The notes under the pieces: generated by a model
The model's database searches: none
The model's input: the letters and a program-made list of their open reading frames with translations, nothing else
Told to the model about the DNA's origin: nothing
In this document: positions 33,643 through 42,048 of the stretch, in pieces
How the letters are laid out: each line of letters begins with the position of its first letter
How positions within the stretch are numbered: the stretch's first letter is position 1
Made by a program: the position numbers and the translations under genes
DNA from: 40CM-2-70-7 sp035631315
Lineage (GTDB): Bacteria; Gemmatimonadota; Gemmatimonadetes; Gemmatimonadales; GWC2-71-9
Reading direction: 5' to 3'
DNA: 64,000 bases
NCBI GenBank assembly: GCA_035631315.1
Contig: DASQIZ010000109.1
Location: forward strand, 62,001-126,000

Positions 33643-34292
33643 AGCGCAAGGAATCGCAGAGCCAACTCAAGGCCCGGACGCATAAAATCGTGGGCCGGCT
33701 CTCCCGCGAGTTCCCCGACGCGAAATGCGCCCTCGATCACCGCAACGCGTTCGAGCTCGTGGCCGCCACGATGCTGTCGGCACAATGCACCGACGTGCGC
33801 GTGAACATGGTGACGCCGGTGCTCTTCACGACGTTCCCGACGCCCGGCGCGCTCGCCGACGCCGACCCTTCCGCCGTCGAGGCGATAATCAAGAGCACGG
33901 GATTCTTTCGGAACAAGGCGAAGTCGCTGCTGGGCATGGCGCGCGCCGTGGTCGAGCAGCATGGCGGACGGGTGCCCGACACCATGGACGAGCTGGTGAA
34001 GCTCCCCGGCGTCGGACGCAAGACGGCGAACGTCGTGCTGGGGAACGCGTTCGGGAAAAATGAGGGCATCGTCGTCGACACCCACGTACAACGCATCTCC
34101 GGACTCCTGAAGCTCACGCGGGAGAAGACCCCGGAGAAAATCGAGCTTGCTCTGATGCCCCTCGTGCCCCGCCCCAAATGGACGATCTTCTCGCACTTGC
34201 TGATTCTTCATGGCCGGAAGACATGCATCGCCCGGCGCCCGCACTGCGGCGAATGCCGGATCTCCGATCTCTGCCCGAGCGCCGGCCTGTGA
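33639..34292 (+). CDS. nth: Endonuclease III
   Basis: The 217-residue protein has the helix-hairpin-helix LPGVGRKTA with the catalytic lysine K128 and the conserved aspartate D147 in VVDTHVQR. The [4Fe-4S] ligands are C196, C203, C206 and C212 in the classical C-x6-C-x2-C-x5-C spacing. It removes oxidised pyrimidines and cleaves the abasic site. The ATG overlaps the polX stop, and the amidohydrolase gene starts in its own stop (GTGA). Confidence 0.95.
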   Translation: MKRKESQSQLKARTHKIVGRLSREFPDAKCALDHRNAFELVAATMLSAQCTDVRVNMVTPVLFTTFPTPGALADADPSAVEAIIKSTGFFRNKAKSLLGMARAVVEQHGGRVPDTMDELVKLPGVGRKTANVVLGNAFGKNEGIVVDTHVQRISGLLKLTREKTPEKIELALMPLVPRPKWTIFSHLLILHGRKTCIARRPHCGECRISDLCPSAGL

Positions 34293-35443
34293 CCATTGCC
34301 CTCACCGGCATCGACCGCGACACGCTCATCGCCACCCGCCGCGATCTCCATCAGCACCCCGAGCTGGGAAACCAGGAAACGCGCACGAGCACGCTGGTCG
34401 CCGAGCGGCTGAAAAGCTCCGGTTACCAGGTGACCAGGGGGGTGGGGAACACGGGCGTGGTGGGGACGAGGGGCTCAGGGAGCCGCTGCGTCCTGCTCCG
34501 CGCGGACATGGATGCCCTGCCGGTGCAGGAGGCCAACGAAGTCCCTTACAAGTCGCGCCATGACGGCAAGATGCACGCGTGCGGCCATGACGGGCACGTC
34601 GCCATCGGTCTCGAAGTCGCGCGCCGGCTCGGCGCCGCATCACTTCCGGGCACGGTGAAATTCGCGTTCCAGCCGGCCGAAGAAATTTCGGACGGCGCGC
34701 AGGCGATGATCCGCGCCGGTGTGCTCGATCGCCCCAAGGTCGACGCCGCCTTCGGACTGCATCTGTGGAACGACATCCCCGCGGGGACGATCGGGATCAT
34801 GCCCGGCCCGGTGATGGCCTCGGTCGATGAATTCGAGATCAGGATCGTGGGCCGCGGTGGCCACGCCGCCGCGCCGCACCAGACCATCGACCCCGTGCTG
34901 ATTTCGGCGCATCTGATCACCGCGCTCCAGAGCCTGATCTCGCGTCGCCGGGACCCGTTCGAAGAGGGCGTCTTGTCGGTCACGCAGGTGCAGGCGGGGC
35001 ACGCGTTCAACGTCATCCCCGGCACCGCCGAGGTCCGGGGAACGGTGCGGACCTTCGGCGGCCGCCTCTGGGACGAGGCGCCGACGCTGGTGGAGGAGAC
35101 GGCGAAGGGCGTGGCCTCGACCTTCGGTGCGACGGCGGACGTGCGCTTTCGCCGGCACACGAAGCCCCTGATCAACGACCAGGCGATGACTGCGCTCATG
35201 CGCGAAGTCGCGATCGAGGTCGTCGGCGCGAAGCATGTCCGTTCCGGCGTCCGGACCATGGGCGGAGAAGACATGTCCTTCTTCCTCGCGAACGTCCCCG
35301 GATGCTTCGCCTTCGTCGGCTCCGCGACGCCGAACCGCCCTGCCTCGCCTCACCACAGCCCGACCTTCGACATCGACGAAGCGTCCCTCGCAATCGGCGT
35401 CGAGCTGCTTTCGCGCACCGCGGTCCGGTTCCTCGAGTCCTAA
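34289..35443 (+). CDS. M20D-family amidohydrolase
   Basis: The 384-residue protein belongs to the hippurate hydrolase / IAA-amino-acid hydrolase group. It starts RRDLHQHPELGNQE and shows LLRADMDALPVQE, the metal-binding HACGHDGH (C98, H100), QPAEE (E131/E132), FGLHLWNDIPAG, and MGGEDMSFFL near the end. It would cleave N-acyl amino acids or N-acetylated metabolites. GTG at 34289 overlaps the nth stop; starting at 34178 would place 37 residues inside nth. The next gene begins in its TAA (TAATG). Confidence 0.92.
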   Translation: MTIALTGIDRDTLIATRRDLHQHPELGNQETRTSTLVAERLKSSGYQVTRGVGNTGVVGTRGSGSRCVLLRADMDALPVQEANEVPYKSRHDGKMHACGHDGHVAIGLEVARRLGAASLPGTVKFAFQPAEEISDGAQAMIRAGVLDRPKVDAAFGLHLWNDIPAGTIGIMPGPVMASVDEFEIRIVGRGGHAAAPHQTIDPVLISAHLITALQSLISRRRDPFEEGVLSVTQVQAGHAFNVIPGTAEVRGTVRTFGGRLWDEAPTLVEETAKGVASTFGATADVRFRRHTKPLINDQAMTALMREVAIEVVGAKHVRSGVRTMGGEDMSFFLANVPGCFAFVGSATPNRPASPHHSPTFDIDEASLAIGVELLSRTAVRFLES

Positions 35444-37416
35444 TGCCGAATCTCCTGGGCGCCGAAGCATCCGCCTACCTCAAGTCGGCCGCCCACCAAC
35501 CGGTGCACTGGCAACCCTGGGGATCGAGCGCGTTCGAACGCGCCCGGACCGAGAACAAGCCGGTCCTGCTCGATATCGGCGCGGTCTGGTGCCATTGGTG
35601 TCACGTGATGGACGGCGAGTCGTACGAAGACCCGGCGGTGGCCGAGGTGCTGAACCGGGAGTTCGTCTGCGTGAAGGTGGACCGGGACGAGCGCCCCGAC
35701 GTCGACGCGCGCTATCAACGCGCGGTCCAGGCGATCTCCGGCCAGGGCGGCTGGCCACTCACCGCGTTCCTCGACGGCGAGGGACGGGTGTTCTACGGCG
35801 GCACGTACTTCCCGCCCGATCAGAACGCCTACGGCCGCCCCGGCTTCCGGACCACGCTCGTGGAAATCGCCCGGCGGTACCACGAGGATCGCGACCGGCT
35901 CCTCAAGAACGCCTCGGAGCTGGCTGAGCGTCTGGGTGAGGCGCTGGACGAGACCGGAAAGGGAGAAGCGGGAGAAGGCGTGCTCGTCGCCGGCGCCGAC
36001 GTGATGGCCCGGATGTTCGACGTTCGTTACGGCGGGTTCGGCGGCGCGCCGAAGTTCCCGCACCCCGGTGCCTGCGAGCTTCTGCTCGCGCGGTGGTGGG
36101 ACACGCGGGAAGACTGGCCTCGGGAAGTCGTGATCAAGACACTCGAGGGCATGGCGCGTGGCGGCATCCGCGATCACCTCGCGGGCGGGTTCCACCGATA
36201 CGCGGTGGATGAGCGCTGGATCGTGCCCCACTTCGAGAAGATGGCGACGGACAACGCCGAGCTCCTTCGCGCCTACTGTTCGGCCTACTCGGCGTTCGGC
36301 GTCGACGCGTTCCGGGAAACGGCGTCGGGCATCGTCGACTGGGTGCTCGCTACCCTGTCGGATCCTGAGTCGAAGGTGTTCTTCGCCTCTCAGGACGCCG
36401 ATACGACCTTCGGCGATGACGGCGACTACTGGACCTGGACGGTGGCGGAAGCGAAGGCCGCCCTGTCCGGACCGGAGTTCGAGGTGGCCGCGAAGGTCTT
36501 CGACATCGGCGAGCACGGCGAAATGCATTTGAACCCCGCCAAGAACGTTCTCTGGCGTCGGATGGCGCCGGCGGCGGCGGAGCGCGGGACGCTCCAGACC
36601 GCGATGCGGAAGCTCAGGCAGGCCCGGGACCAGAGAACGCCACCCTTCGTCGACCGTACCCCGTATGTGTCGTGGAATGCGATGCTGGCGGGAGCTTTCA
36701 TGCAGGCGGGAGCCGTACTGGATCGGACCGAGTGCAACGATCTCGCACTCGGCTGTCTCGAAAAACTCTGGCGCGAGAGCTGGCTGGAGGGCACGGGAAT
36801 GTCGCGCGTCATCGGTCGCCCCACTCCGAGCGGCATGCTGGATGACCAGGTACAGGCCGCGGCGTCATTCCTCGATGCTTACGAAGCAACCGGGACCGAC
36901 GCCTGGCTTGACCGCGCTCTGGCCGTGATGGAGCACGTCGAGCGCGCGCACGGAGACGACGCGGGTGGCTATTGGGACATCGCGACCACGGGCGGCAGCG
37001 CCTACCTGGCGGTGCGCGGCAAGCCGGCCCAGGACGCGCCGTCTCCATCGGGGAATGGCGTCGCTGCTCTCGTACTCGCCCGTCTGGCGGCCATCACGGA
37101 TGACCCGCGGTGGCGGGATCGCCTGGACCGTCAGGTGAAGACGTTCGCCGGCGCCGCGAGCCAGCTCGGTCTTCATGGCGCGACCATCCTGCGGGCGATC
37201 GACTGGGCTCTCCACCCGGTCACACGCTTCGAAGTCTCCGGACCTCCGGGTCCCGGTGAAGCCTGCGCCATGCACCTCGCGGCACTGCAGGCGTGGCGGC
37301 CGCGCCGAGTCGTCGTCAGGCGGGAGGGCGACCGGCCGCAGGCCACGGTCTGCGTCGGCACCACGTGTTCGCTCCCCGTCGCCACCCGAACGGCTCTCGC
37401 CGAGCTGGTCGCGTGA
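35443..37416 (+). CDS. DUF255 thioredoxin-domain protein (YyaL/SSP411-like)
   Basis: The 657-residue protein begins with the DUF255 thioredoxin-like domain. It has YLKSAAHQPVHWQPWG, then AVWCHWCHVM with C50 and C53, and GGWPLTAFL. A long six-hairpin-glycosidase-like C-terminal region follows (YGGFGGAPKFPHP; GGFHRYAVDERWIVPHFEKM; YVSWNAMLAGAFMQAG). The length matches the family (about 650-700). Function in bacteria is unknown; the animal homologue is linked to fertility. There is no signal peptide, so it is cytosolic. It is coupled to both neighbours through start/stop overlaps. Confidence 0.93.
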   Translation: MPNLLGAEASAYLKSAAHQPVHWQPWGSSAFERARTENKPVLLDIGAVWCHWCHVMDGESYEDPAVAEVLNREFVCVKVDRDERPDVDARYQRAVQAISGQGGWPLTAFLDGEGRVFYGGTYFPPDQNAYGRPGFRTTLVEIARRYHEDRDRLLKNASELAERLGEALDETGKGEAGEGVLVAGADVMARMFDVRYGGFGGAPKFPHPGACELLLARWWDTREDWPREVVIKTLEGMARGGIRDHLAGGFHRYAVDERWIVPHFEKMATDNAELLRAYCSAYSAFGVDAFRETASGIVDWVLATLSDPESKVFFASQDADTTFGDDGDYWTWTVAEAKAALSGPEFEVAAKVFDIGEHGEMHLNPAKNVLWRRMAPAAAERGTLQTAMRKLRQARDQRTPPFVDRTPYVSWNAMLAGAFMQAGAVLDRTECNDLALGCLEKLWRESWLEGTGMSRVIGRPTPSGMLDDQVQAAASFLDAYEATGTDAWLDRALAVMEHVERAHGDDAGGYWDIATTGGSAYLAVRGKPAQDAPSPSGNGVAALVLARLAAITDDPRWRDRLDRQVKTFAGAASQLGLHGATILRAIDWALHPVTRFEVSGPPGPGEACAMHLAALQAWRPRRVVVRREGDRPQATVCVGTTCSLPVATRTALAELVA

Positions 37417-38384
37417 ACAAGCGCATCCTGGGCCGGACCGGGTTCGCCGTTTCCGAAGTCGGGTTCGGTGCCTGGGCTATTGGCGGAAACCGGTACGGCA
37501 ACTCGTACGGCCCCACCGACGATGCGGAATCGCGGCGCGCCATCCGGCGCGCGCTGGACGTGGGCTGCACGTTTTTCGATACGGCGGACGTGTACGGGCA
37601 CGGACACAGCGAAGAAGTGCTCGGCGAGGCGCTGGGAGGCGAGCGGTCGAAGGTGGTCATCGCGACCAAGGTCGGCGGCAACTTCTACAACCGCGACGTG
37701 CACGCTCTGCTCCACGACCGGATCGCGCAGATGATGGGGCGGCCGTACGGCGAGATCCCCGCCGACGCCACCCTGCCGGTCACTCACGACTCGACGTTTA
37801 CCCCCGAGTACATCCGCTTCGCGCTGGAGCAGAGCCTGCGCCGGCTCGGAACCGACTACGTCGATCTCCTCCAGCTTCACAACCCGGCCCTGAGCCTCAT
37901 CGGTGCGATGGACACGTACGGCGTGCTCGAGGATCTCAAGCAGGAGGGGAAGATCCGGGCTTATGGGGTCTCCATCCACCCGCCGGAAGAAGGAATGGCC
38001 GCGATTCAGGCGACCATGCCCGATACCATTCAGGTCGTGTACAACATCGCGCGCCGGGACCCGGAGGATGGACTCCTGGCGGCGGCGCGGGCAGCCAACG
38101 TCGGCATCATCGCGCGGGAGCCACTGGCCAATGGATTTCTCGCGGGCGCATATGGTCCGGAGGCGACCTGGGAGGCCGGCGATATCAGGGCCCGGATGCC
38201 CAGGCCCTACGTCGCCAAAATGGCTGCACTCGGCGCCCGGGTCCGCGAGCTCGCCCACCAGTCCCGCGTGTCGCCGGCCCAATTGGCCCTGCGGTTCGTG
38301 CTGGACAACCCCGACGTGGGTGTCGTGATTGTAGGGGTGAAAAACGTGAAGCAGGTCGACGACAACTTCGCACTGGAGCAGTGA
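37413..38384 (+). CDS. Aldo/keto reductase
   Basis: The 323-residue protein has the aldo/keto reductase pattern. It shows LGRTGFAVSEVGFGAWAIGG, the catalytic D and Y in FFDTADVYGHGHSE, a K in VVIATKVGG, and LQLHNPALSL with His. The NADP-binding end contains QLALRFVLDNPDVGVVIVGVKN. It would reduce aldehydes or ketones with NADPH; the substrate is unknown. GTG at 37413 overlaps the previous TGA. The peptidyl-prolyl isomerase gene starts in its stop (TGATG). Confidence 0.92.
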   Translation: MNKRILGRTGFAVSEVGFGAWAIGGNRYGNSYGPTDDAESRRAIRRALDVGCTFFDTADVYGHGHSEEVLGEALGGERSKVVIATKVGGNFYNRDVHALLHDRIAQMMGRPYGEIPADATLPVTHDSTFTPEYIRFALEQSLRRLGTDYVDLLQLHNPALSLIGAMDTYGVLEDLKQEGKIRAYGVSIHPPEEGMAAIQATMPDTIQVVYNIARRDPEDGLLAAARAANVGIIAREPLANGFLAGAYGPEATWEAGDIRARMPRPYVAKMAALGARVRELAHQSRVSPAQLALRFVLDNPDVGVVIVGVKNVKQVDDNFALEQ

Positions 38385-38833
38385 TGGCAGCCACGAAGGC
38401 CGTGATCGATACCGCGCAGGGCGTCATCGAGCTGGACCTCTTCTCCGATGAGGTGCCCGGCACGGTCGCCAATTTCGAGAAACTCGCCAAGGAAGGATTC
38501 TACGACGGGACGACGTTCCACCGGGTCATCCCGAACTTCATGATCCAGGGTGGTGATCCCTACTCCAAGACCGGGAAAGGACGCGTCGGCACCGGCGGGC
38601 CCGGCTACACGATCAAGTGCGAGACCCACCTCAACAAGCACAAGCACGTGGCCGGCACGCTGTCGATGGCGCACGCCGGAAAGGATACCGGCGGATCTCA
38701 GTTCTTCATTTGTCACGCACCCCAGCGTCACCTCGATGGCGTCCACACCGTGTTCGGGCAGGTGACCAAGGGCCTGGACGTCGTGAACAAGATCAAGCAG
38801 AACGACAAGATCAACTCGATCAAGGTGTCGTGA
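38384..38833 (+). CDS. Cyclophilin-type peptidyl-prolyl isomerase
   Basis: The 149-residue protein shows the cyclophilin motifs TVANFEKLAKEGFYDG, TFHRVIPNFMIQGGDP (catalytic Arg in FHRV), GTLSMAHAGKDTGGSQFFI and DGVHTVFGQVTKGLDVV. There is no signal peptide, so it works in the cytoplasm. An insertion around KCETHLNKHKHVAG is common to bacterial PpiB-like proteins. ATG overlaps the aldo/keto reductase stop and the next gene overlaps its stop. Confidence 0.95.
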   Translation: MAATKAVIDTAQGVIELDLFSDEVPGTVANFEKLAKEGFYDGTTFHRVIPNFMIQGGDPYSKTGKGRVGTGGPGYTIKCETHLNKHKHVAGTLSMAHAGKDTGGSQFFICHAPQRHLDGVHTVFGQVTKGLDVVNKIKQNDKINSIKVS

Positions 38834-39942
38834 TGCGGGTCCTGGGCATCCTGCTGCTCCTCGGCGCCTCGCTCTCTGCCCAGGAGCGCGCCGGGTGGGT
38901 GACGAAGATCGGGACGGACACCATCGCCCTCGAGACCTATGAGCGCACCGCTACGGGACTCCGCGGCGAGCTGGTGACCAGGTCCCCGATTGCCGTTCAT
39001 CGCATCTACACGGTGACCTATGGATCGGGAGGGCCGGCGTACGAGCTGGTGACGCACAACATCGGGAATGCTCCGAACATGCCGGCCGAAGCCACGCTCG
39101 CGGGTCCCGCGAGTGACCGCCTGCCCTATCTCTTCCCGGCGATGGGACTCATCGAAGATGCGGTGCGCGCCGCGCGAGCCCGCCATACCGACTCGACCAC
39201 GATCACCGGCGTGCAGATGACCAACGGGAATCCGGTGAACCTGACCGTCAGGCTGTTCGGCCGGGATTCGGTGCATCTGTACCTCGGGCCGATCGTGGGA
39301 CCGTTCATCGGGAAGCTCGACGCCACCGACCGCATCACGCAGCTCTCCGGCCGGTTCACGACGGAGAAGTACGAGTGGGTGCGCGTGCCGAATCTCGACC
39401 TGGCCACCCTCGGCCCGAAGTTCGCGAGCCGCGCCGTCGCGATCCTCAGCCCCCGGGAAACGACCACCGTGGCGTTCGGCGGAGCCGGCATCGCCATCAC
39501 CTATGGCAGTCCCTCGGTTCGCGGGCGCGCCGTTTTTGGCGGACTCGTCCCCTGGGGTCAGGTGTGGCGCGCGGGGGCCAATGCGGCGACAACCTTCACG
39601 ACGACTGCAGCGGTGAGCATCGCCGGACATGCGATCCCGGCCGGTGCGTACACACTCTTCCTCCTGCCCACGCCCACCGCGTGGACGCTCGTGATCAACA
39701 GGCAGACCCTGGCGCCCTGTGAAGCGACCTGCCCCGCCCAGCGCGCGCCGCTGTGGGGCACGGACTACTCCGCCGACTCGGATTTCCTGCGCGTCCCGAT
39801 GCTGGTGCAGCAGTCACCTGCCTTGATCGAGCATTTCGGGATCACCGCCACACCGCAGAGCGGACTGACGGGTGACGGCGCGCTCCTCACATTCGCCTGG
39901 GAACACACGAAGGCTTCCGTCGAACTCCGGAAGCCGAAGTGA
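38833..39942 (+). CDS. Exported DUF2911 protein
   Basis: The 369-residue protein has a signal peptide ending GASLSAQ (residues 1-17). The C-terminal half holds the DUF2911 block: ITYGSPSVRGRAVFGGLVPWGQVWRAGANAATTFTT, split here as two conserved phrases around residue 220-255, then AGAYTLFLLPTPTAWTLVIN. The N-terminal half is a beta-rich region of no known family. DUF2911 proteins are common in Bacteroidota and Gemmatimonadota and are uncharacterised. The ATG overlaps the previous stop (TGATG) and the next GTG overlaps its own stop. Confidence 0.85.
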   Translation: MRVLGILLLLGASLSAQERAGWVTKIGTDTIALETYERTATGLRGELVTRSPIAVHRIYTVTYGSGGPAYELVTHNIGNAPNMPAEATLAGPASDRLPYLFPAMGLIEDAVRAARARHTDSTTITGVQMTNGNPVNLTVRLFGRDSVHLYLGPIVGPFIGKLDATDRITQLSGRFTTEKYEWVRVPNLDLATLGPKFASRAVAILSPRETTTVAFGGAGIAITYGSPSVRGRAVFGGLVPWGQVWRAGANAATTFTTTAAVSIAGHAIPAGAYTLFLLPTPTAWTLVINRQTLAPCEATCPAQRAPLWGTDYSADSDFLRVPMLVQQSPALIEHFGITATPQSGLTGDGALLTFAWEHTKASVELRKPK

Positions 39943-40361
39943 ACGTCGACTTCGCGGTCGTCTCCGACTACGCGCTGGTCGACCAGGCGGGGAAGATTTC
40001 GGTCCTCGGCATCTTCCAGCACATCTGGGTTCAGCAGTTCCCGGCCATGCATCCACGACTGCACCTGGTGCTGCGGCTCAAGGGTAAGCGGACCGAGATC
40101 GGCGAACATCCGGTACAGATCCGTCTGGTGGACGAGCGGGATTCCGAGATTCTGGGCGGGTCCGGCACCGTCAACTTCGCCGAGCCTCCGGCTGGGGTCA
40201 CGGACATCGAGGCCGCGGCAATTCTGGTTTTCGACGTCCCCTTCCCCCACCCGGGGACCTACCGGTTCGCGATCGCCGTGGATGGCGCGCCCGCGGCCTC
40301 GGTCCCGATCACGGTGAGTCAGATGCCGGCGCCGCCCGGCGGGGCCAACCCGCTGCATTAG
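39939..40361 (+). CDS. DUF6941-like small beta protein
   Basis: The 140-residue protein starts at a GTG overlapping the DUF2911 gene stop. It begins NVDFAVVSDYALVDQAGKISVLGIF and has an F-DVPFPHPGTYRFAIAVDG ending, the pattern of the DUF6941 beta-sandwich family. There is no signal peptide or catalytic motif. Its role is unknown. Its TAG stop is the first half of the TAGATT -10-like box of the following glycosyltransferase gene. Confidence 0.7.
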   Translation: MNVDFAVVSDYALVDQAGKISVLGIFQHIWVQQFPAMHPRLHLVLRLKGKRTEIGEHPVQIRLVDERDSEILGGSGTVNFAEPPAGVTDIEAAAILVFDVPFPHPGTYRFAIAVDGAPAASVPITVSQMPAPPGGANPLH

Positions 40362-40364
40362 ATT
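40359..40364 (+). promoter_or_regulatory. -10-like TAGATT overlapping a stop codon
   Basis: TAGATT starts with the TAG stop of the DUF6941-like gene and lies 7 nt before the GTG at 40372. It probably gives an internal leaderless promoter inside the long gene run. Confidence 0.45.
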
Positions 40365-40371
40365 CACCGCC

Positions 40372-42048
40372 GTGCCACGACCATTCTCGCGGCTCCCCTG
40401 GCTCCTACTGATCGCCGCCATCGCGCTCAGCTGGAGTCTCGGCGGGCACCGGCTGCTCGATCCCGACGAGGGACGGAACGCCGAGGTGGCTCGTGAAATG
40501 GTGCGGACGGGCGACTTCGTCGTCCCCCACCTCGACGGCCTCCCCTATCTCGACAAGCCGGTCTTCTATTTCGCGGCCGCGGCGGTCTCGATGGAAGCCC
40601 TCGGCCCGACCGAGGCGGCGGCACGGCTCCCGGCCCTCCTGTTCACCCTCGCGTCGATCGCACTGGTGGTGTGGTGGGGCCGCAAGCGGTGGGGCGCCGA
40701 GGCCGGGTGGCTGTCGGGCATCGCCCTCGCGACCATGCCGCTCGTCCTCGCGTTCGCCCGCGAAACCATCTTCGACAGCACCCTCGCCTTTTTCCTGACG
40801 CTCTCGATCATCGCGTTCGCCGAGGACCAGCCGGTCCTGGCGTGGGCCGCGATCGGCCTCGGCGGGCTGACCAAGGGGCCCGTCGCCATTCTCGTCCCGC
40901 TCCTGGCGATCGTGCCCTATGTCCTGCTCACGGGTCGCTCGCTCGGGCGCGCGTTCGCGTGGCGTGGACTGGTCGTGTTTCTCGTGATCGCACTGCCGTG
41001 GTTCGTGATCGTCACCGCACGTCACCCGGAATTCCCCGGTTACGCATTCGTCCGCGAGACCTTCCAGCGGGTCACGACGAAGGGGTTCCATCGAACCGCT
41101 CCATTCTGGTACTACATTCCCATCGTGCTCGTGGGCGCCTTTCCGTGGATCGTTCCGGCCCTCGCGCAGCTCGGCCGCTGGCGCTGGCTCTGGGAAGCCC
41201 GTCTGGTGAACCAGACCGCCCAGGAAGCCATGCTCCTGCTGTGCTGGCTGATCGTGCCCCTGCTGTTCTTCTCACTCAACCAATCGAAGCTGCCGCACTA
41301 CGTCCTGCCACTGCTTCCGGCCATCGCGCTCGCCGCCGGGTATGGGCTCTCGCGTCGAGGACTGACGCTCGGTGCGAAGGCGTACGTGCCGCTCGCGGTC
41401 CTGCTCGGCGGCGGGCTGATCACGCTGACCGTCTGGTCCCCCGCTCCGATTTCGCTGACGCCCGCCGAAAAAACCGCGATGCCGGCCGCGGCCCTCGCGC
41501 TCGGCCTGGTGCTCGCCGTGTCGGGACTCCTCGTGGCACTCGCGGTCCGCCGGGATACGCCGTCGTTGGGTGTGGCCGCATACGCGGCGGTGGTCATCGT
41601 CATTCCGGTCGCCGGAGGCACGCTGCTCCGCGCCGTCGGCGATGATCGCTCGTCCGCACCGGTGACTGACGCCGTGGCGGCGGCGCTTTCGCGATCCGCC
41701 GCCGCGGGAGCGCCGGCTCAGGTCGTGGGGATCGGCGCATTCATTCCTTCACTGCCGTTCTACCTGCGCCGAACCATCCCGCTTGCGACCGCCACCGGCA
41801 AAGAGCTGACGAGCACCTACATCGCCGACTATGCGGACCGGTTCCGCACCTTCCCGGGTTCACCCCTCCTCGCCGCCGACGCCTGGCGCGATCTCCTCGC
41901 CCGCTGTCCCCTGCCCACGATCTTCATCGCTCGATCCGGCGACCGGAATATCCGCGCCGCGCTCCACGGACGGCTCCCGCTCCTGGGGGAGGATGCCCGC
42001 TTCGCGGCGTATGGCCCCTGCCGCGGCAACCGTCCCGGCAATCGCTAG
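40372..42048 (+). CDS. GT39/ArnT-like membrane glycosyltransferase
   Basis: The 558-residue protein has about twelve membrane helices. The first periplasmic loop carries GGHRLLDPDEGRNAEVAREMVRTGDFV, whose D-E pair is the catalytic acidic site of the PMT/ArnT (GT-C, GT39) fold, then YLDKPVFYFAA. LNQSKLPHYVLPLLPAIAL is also typical of ArnT-like enzymes. It would transfer a sugar from a polyprenyl phosphate to lipid or protein at the outer face of the inner membrane. The start is GTG at 40372. The asparagine synthase ATG directly follows its stop. Confidence 0.85.
   Translation: MPRPFSRLPWLLLIAAIALSWSLGGHRLLDPDEGRNAEVAREMVRTGDFVVPHLDGLPYLDKPVFYFAAAAVSMEALGPTEAAARLPALLFTLASIALVVWWGRKRWGAEAGWLSGIALATMPLVLAFARETIFDSTLAFFLTLSIIAFAEDQPVLAWAAIGLGGLTKGPVAILVPLLAIVPYVLLTGRSLGRAFAWRGLVVFLVIALPWFVIVTARHPEFPGYAFVRETFQRVTTKGFHRTAPFWYYIPIVLVGAFPWIVPALAQLGRWRWLWEARLVNQTAQEAMLLLCWLIVPLLFFSLNQSKLPHYVLPLLPAIALAAGYGLSRRGLTLGAKAYVPLAVLLGGGLITLTVWSPAPISLTPAEKTAMPAAALALGLVLAVSGLLVALAVRRDTPSLGVAAYAAVVIVIPVAGGTLLRAVGDDRSSAPVTDAVAAALSRSAAAGAPAQVVGIGAFIPSLPFYLRRTIPLATATGKELTSTYIADYADRFRTFPGSPLLAADAWRDLLARCPLPTIFIARSGDRNIRAALHGRLPLLGEDARFAAYGPCRGNRPGNR

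Noticed and set aside
34430..34490. G-rich run in the amidohydrolase gene as an inserted repeat
   Set aside because: The encoded GVGNTGVVGTRGSGS matches the usual glycine-rich stretch of M20D enzymes at this position, so no insertion is needed to explain it.
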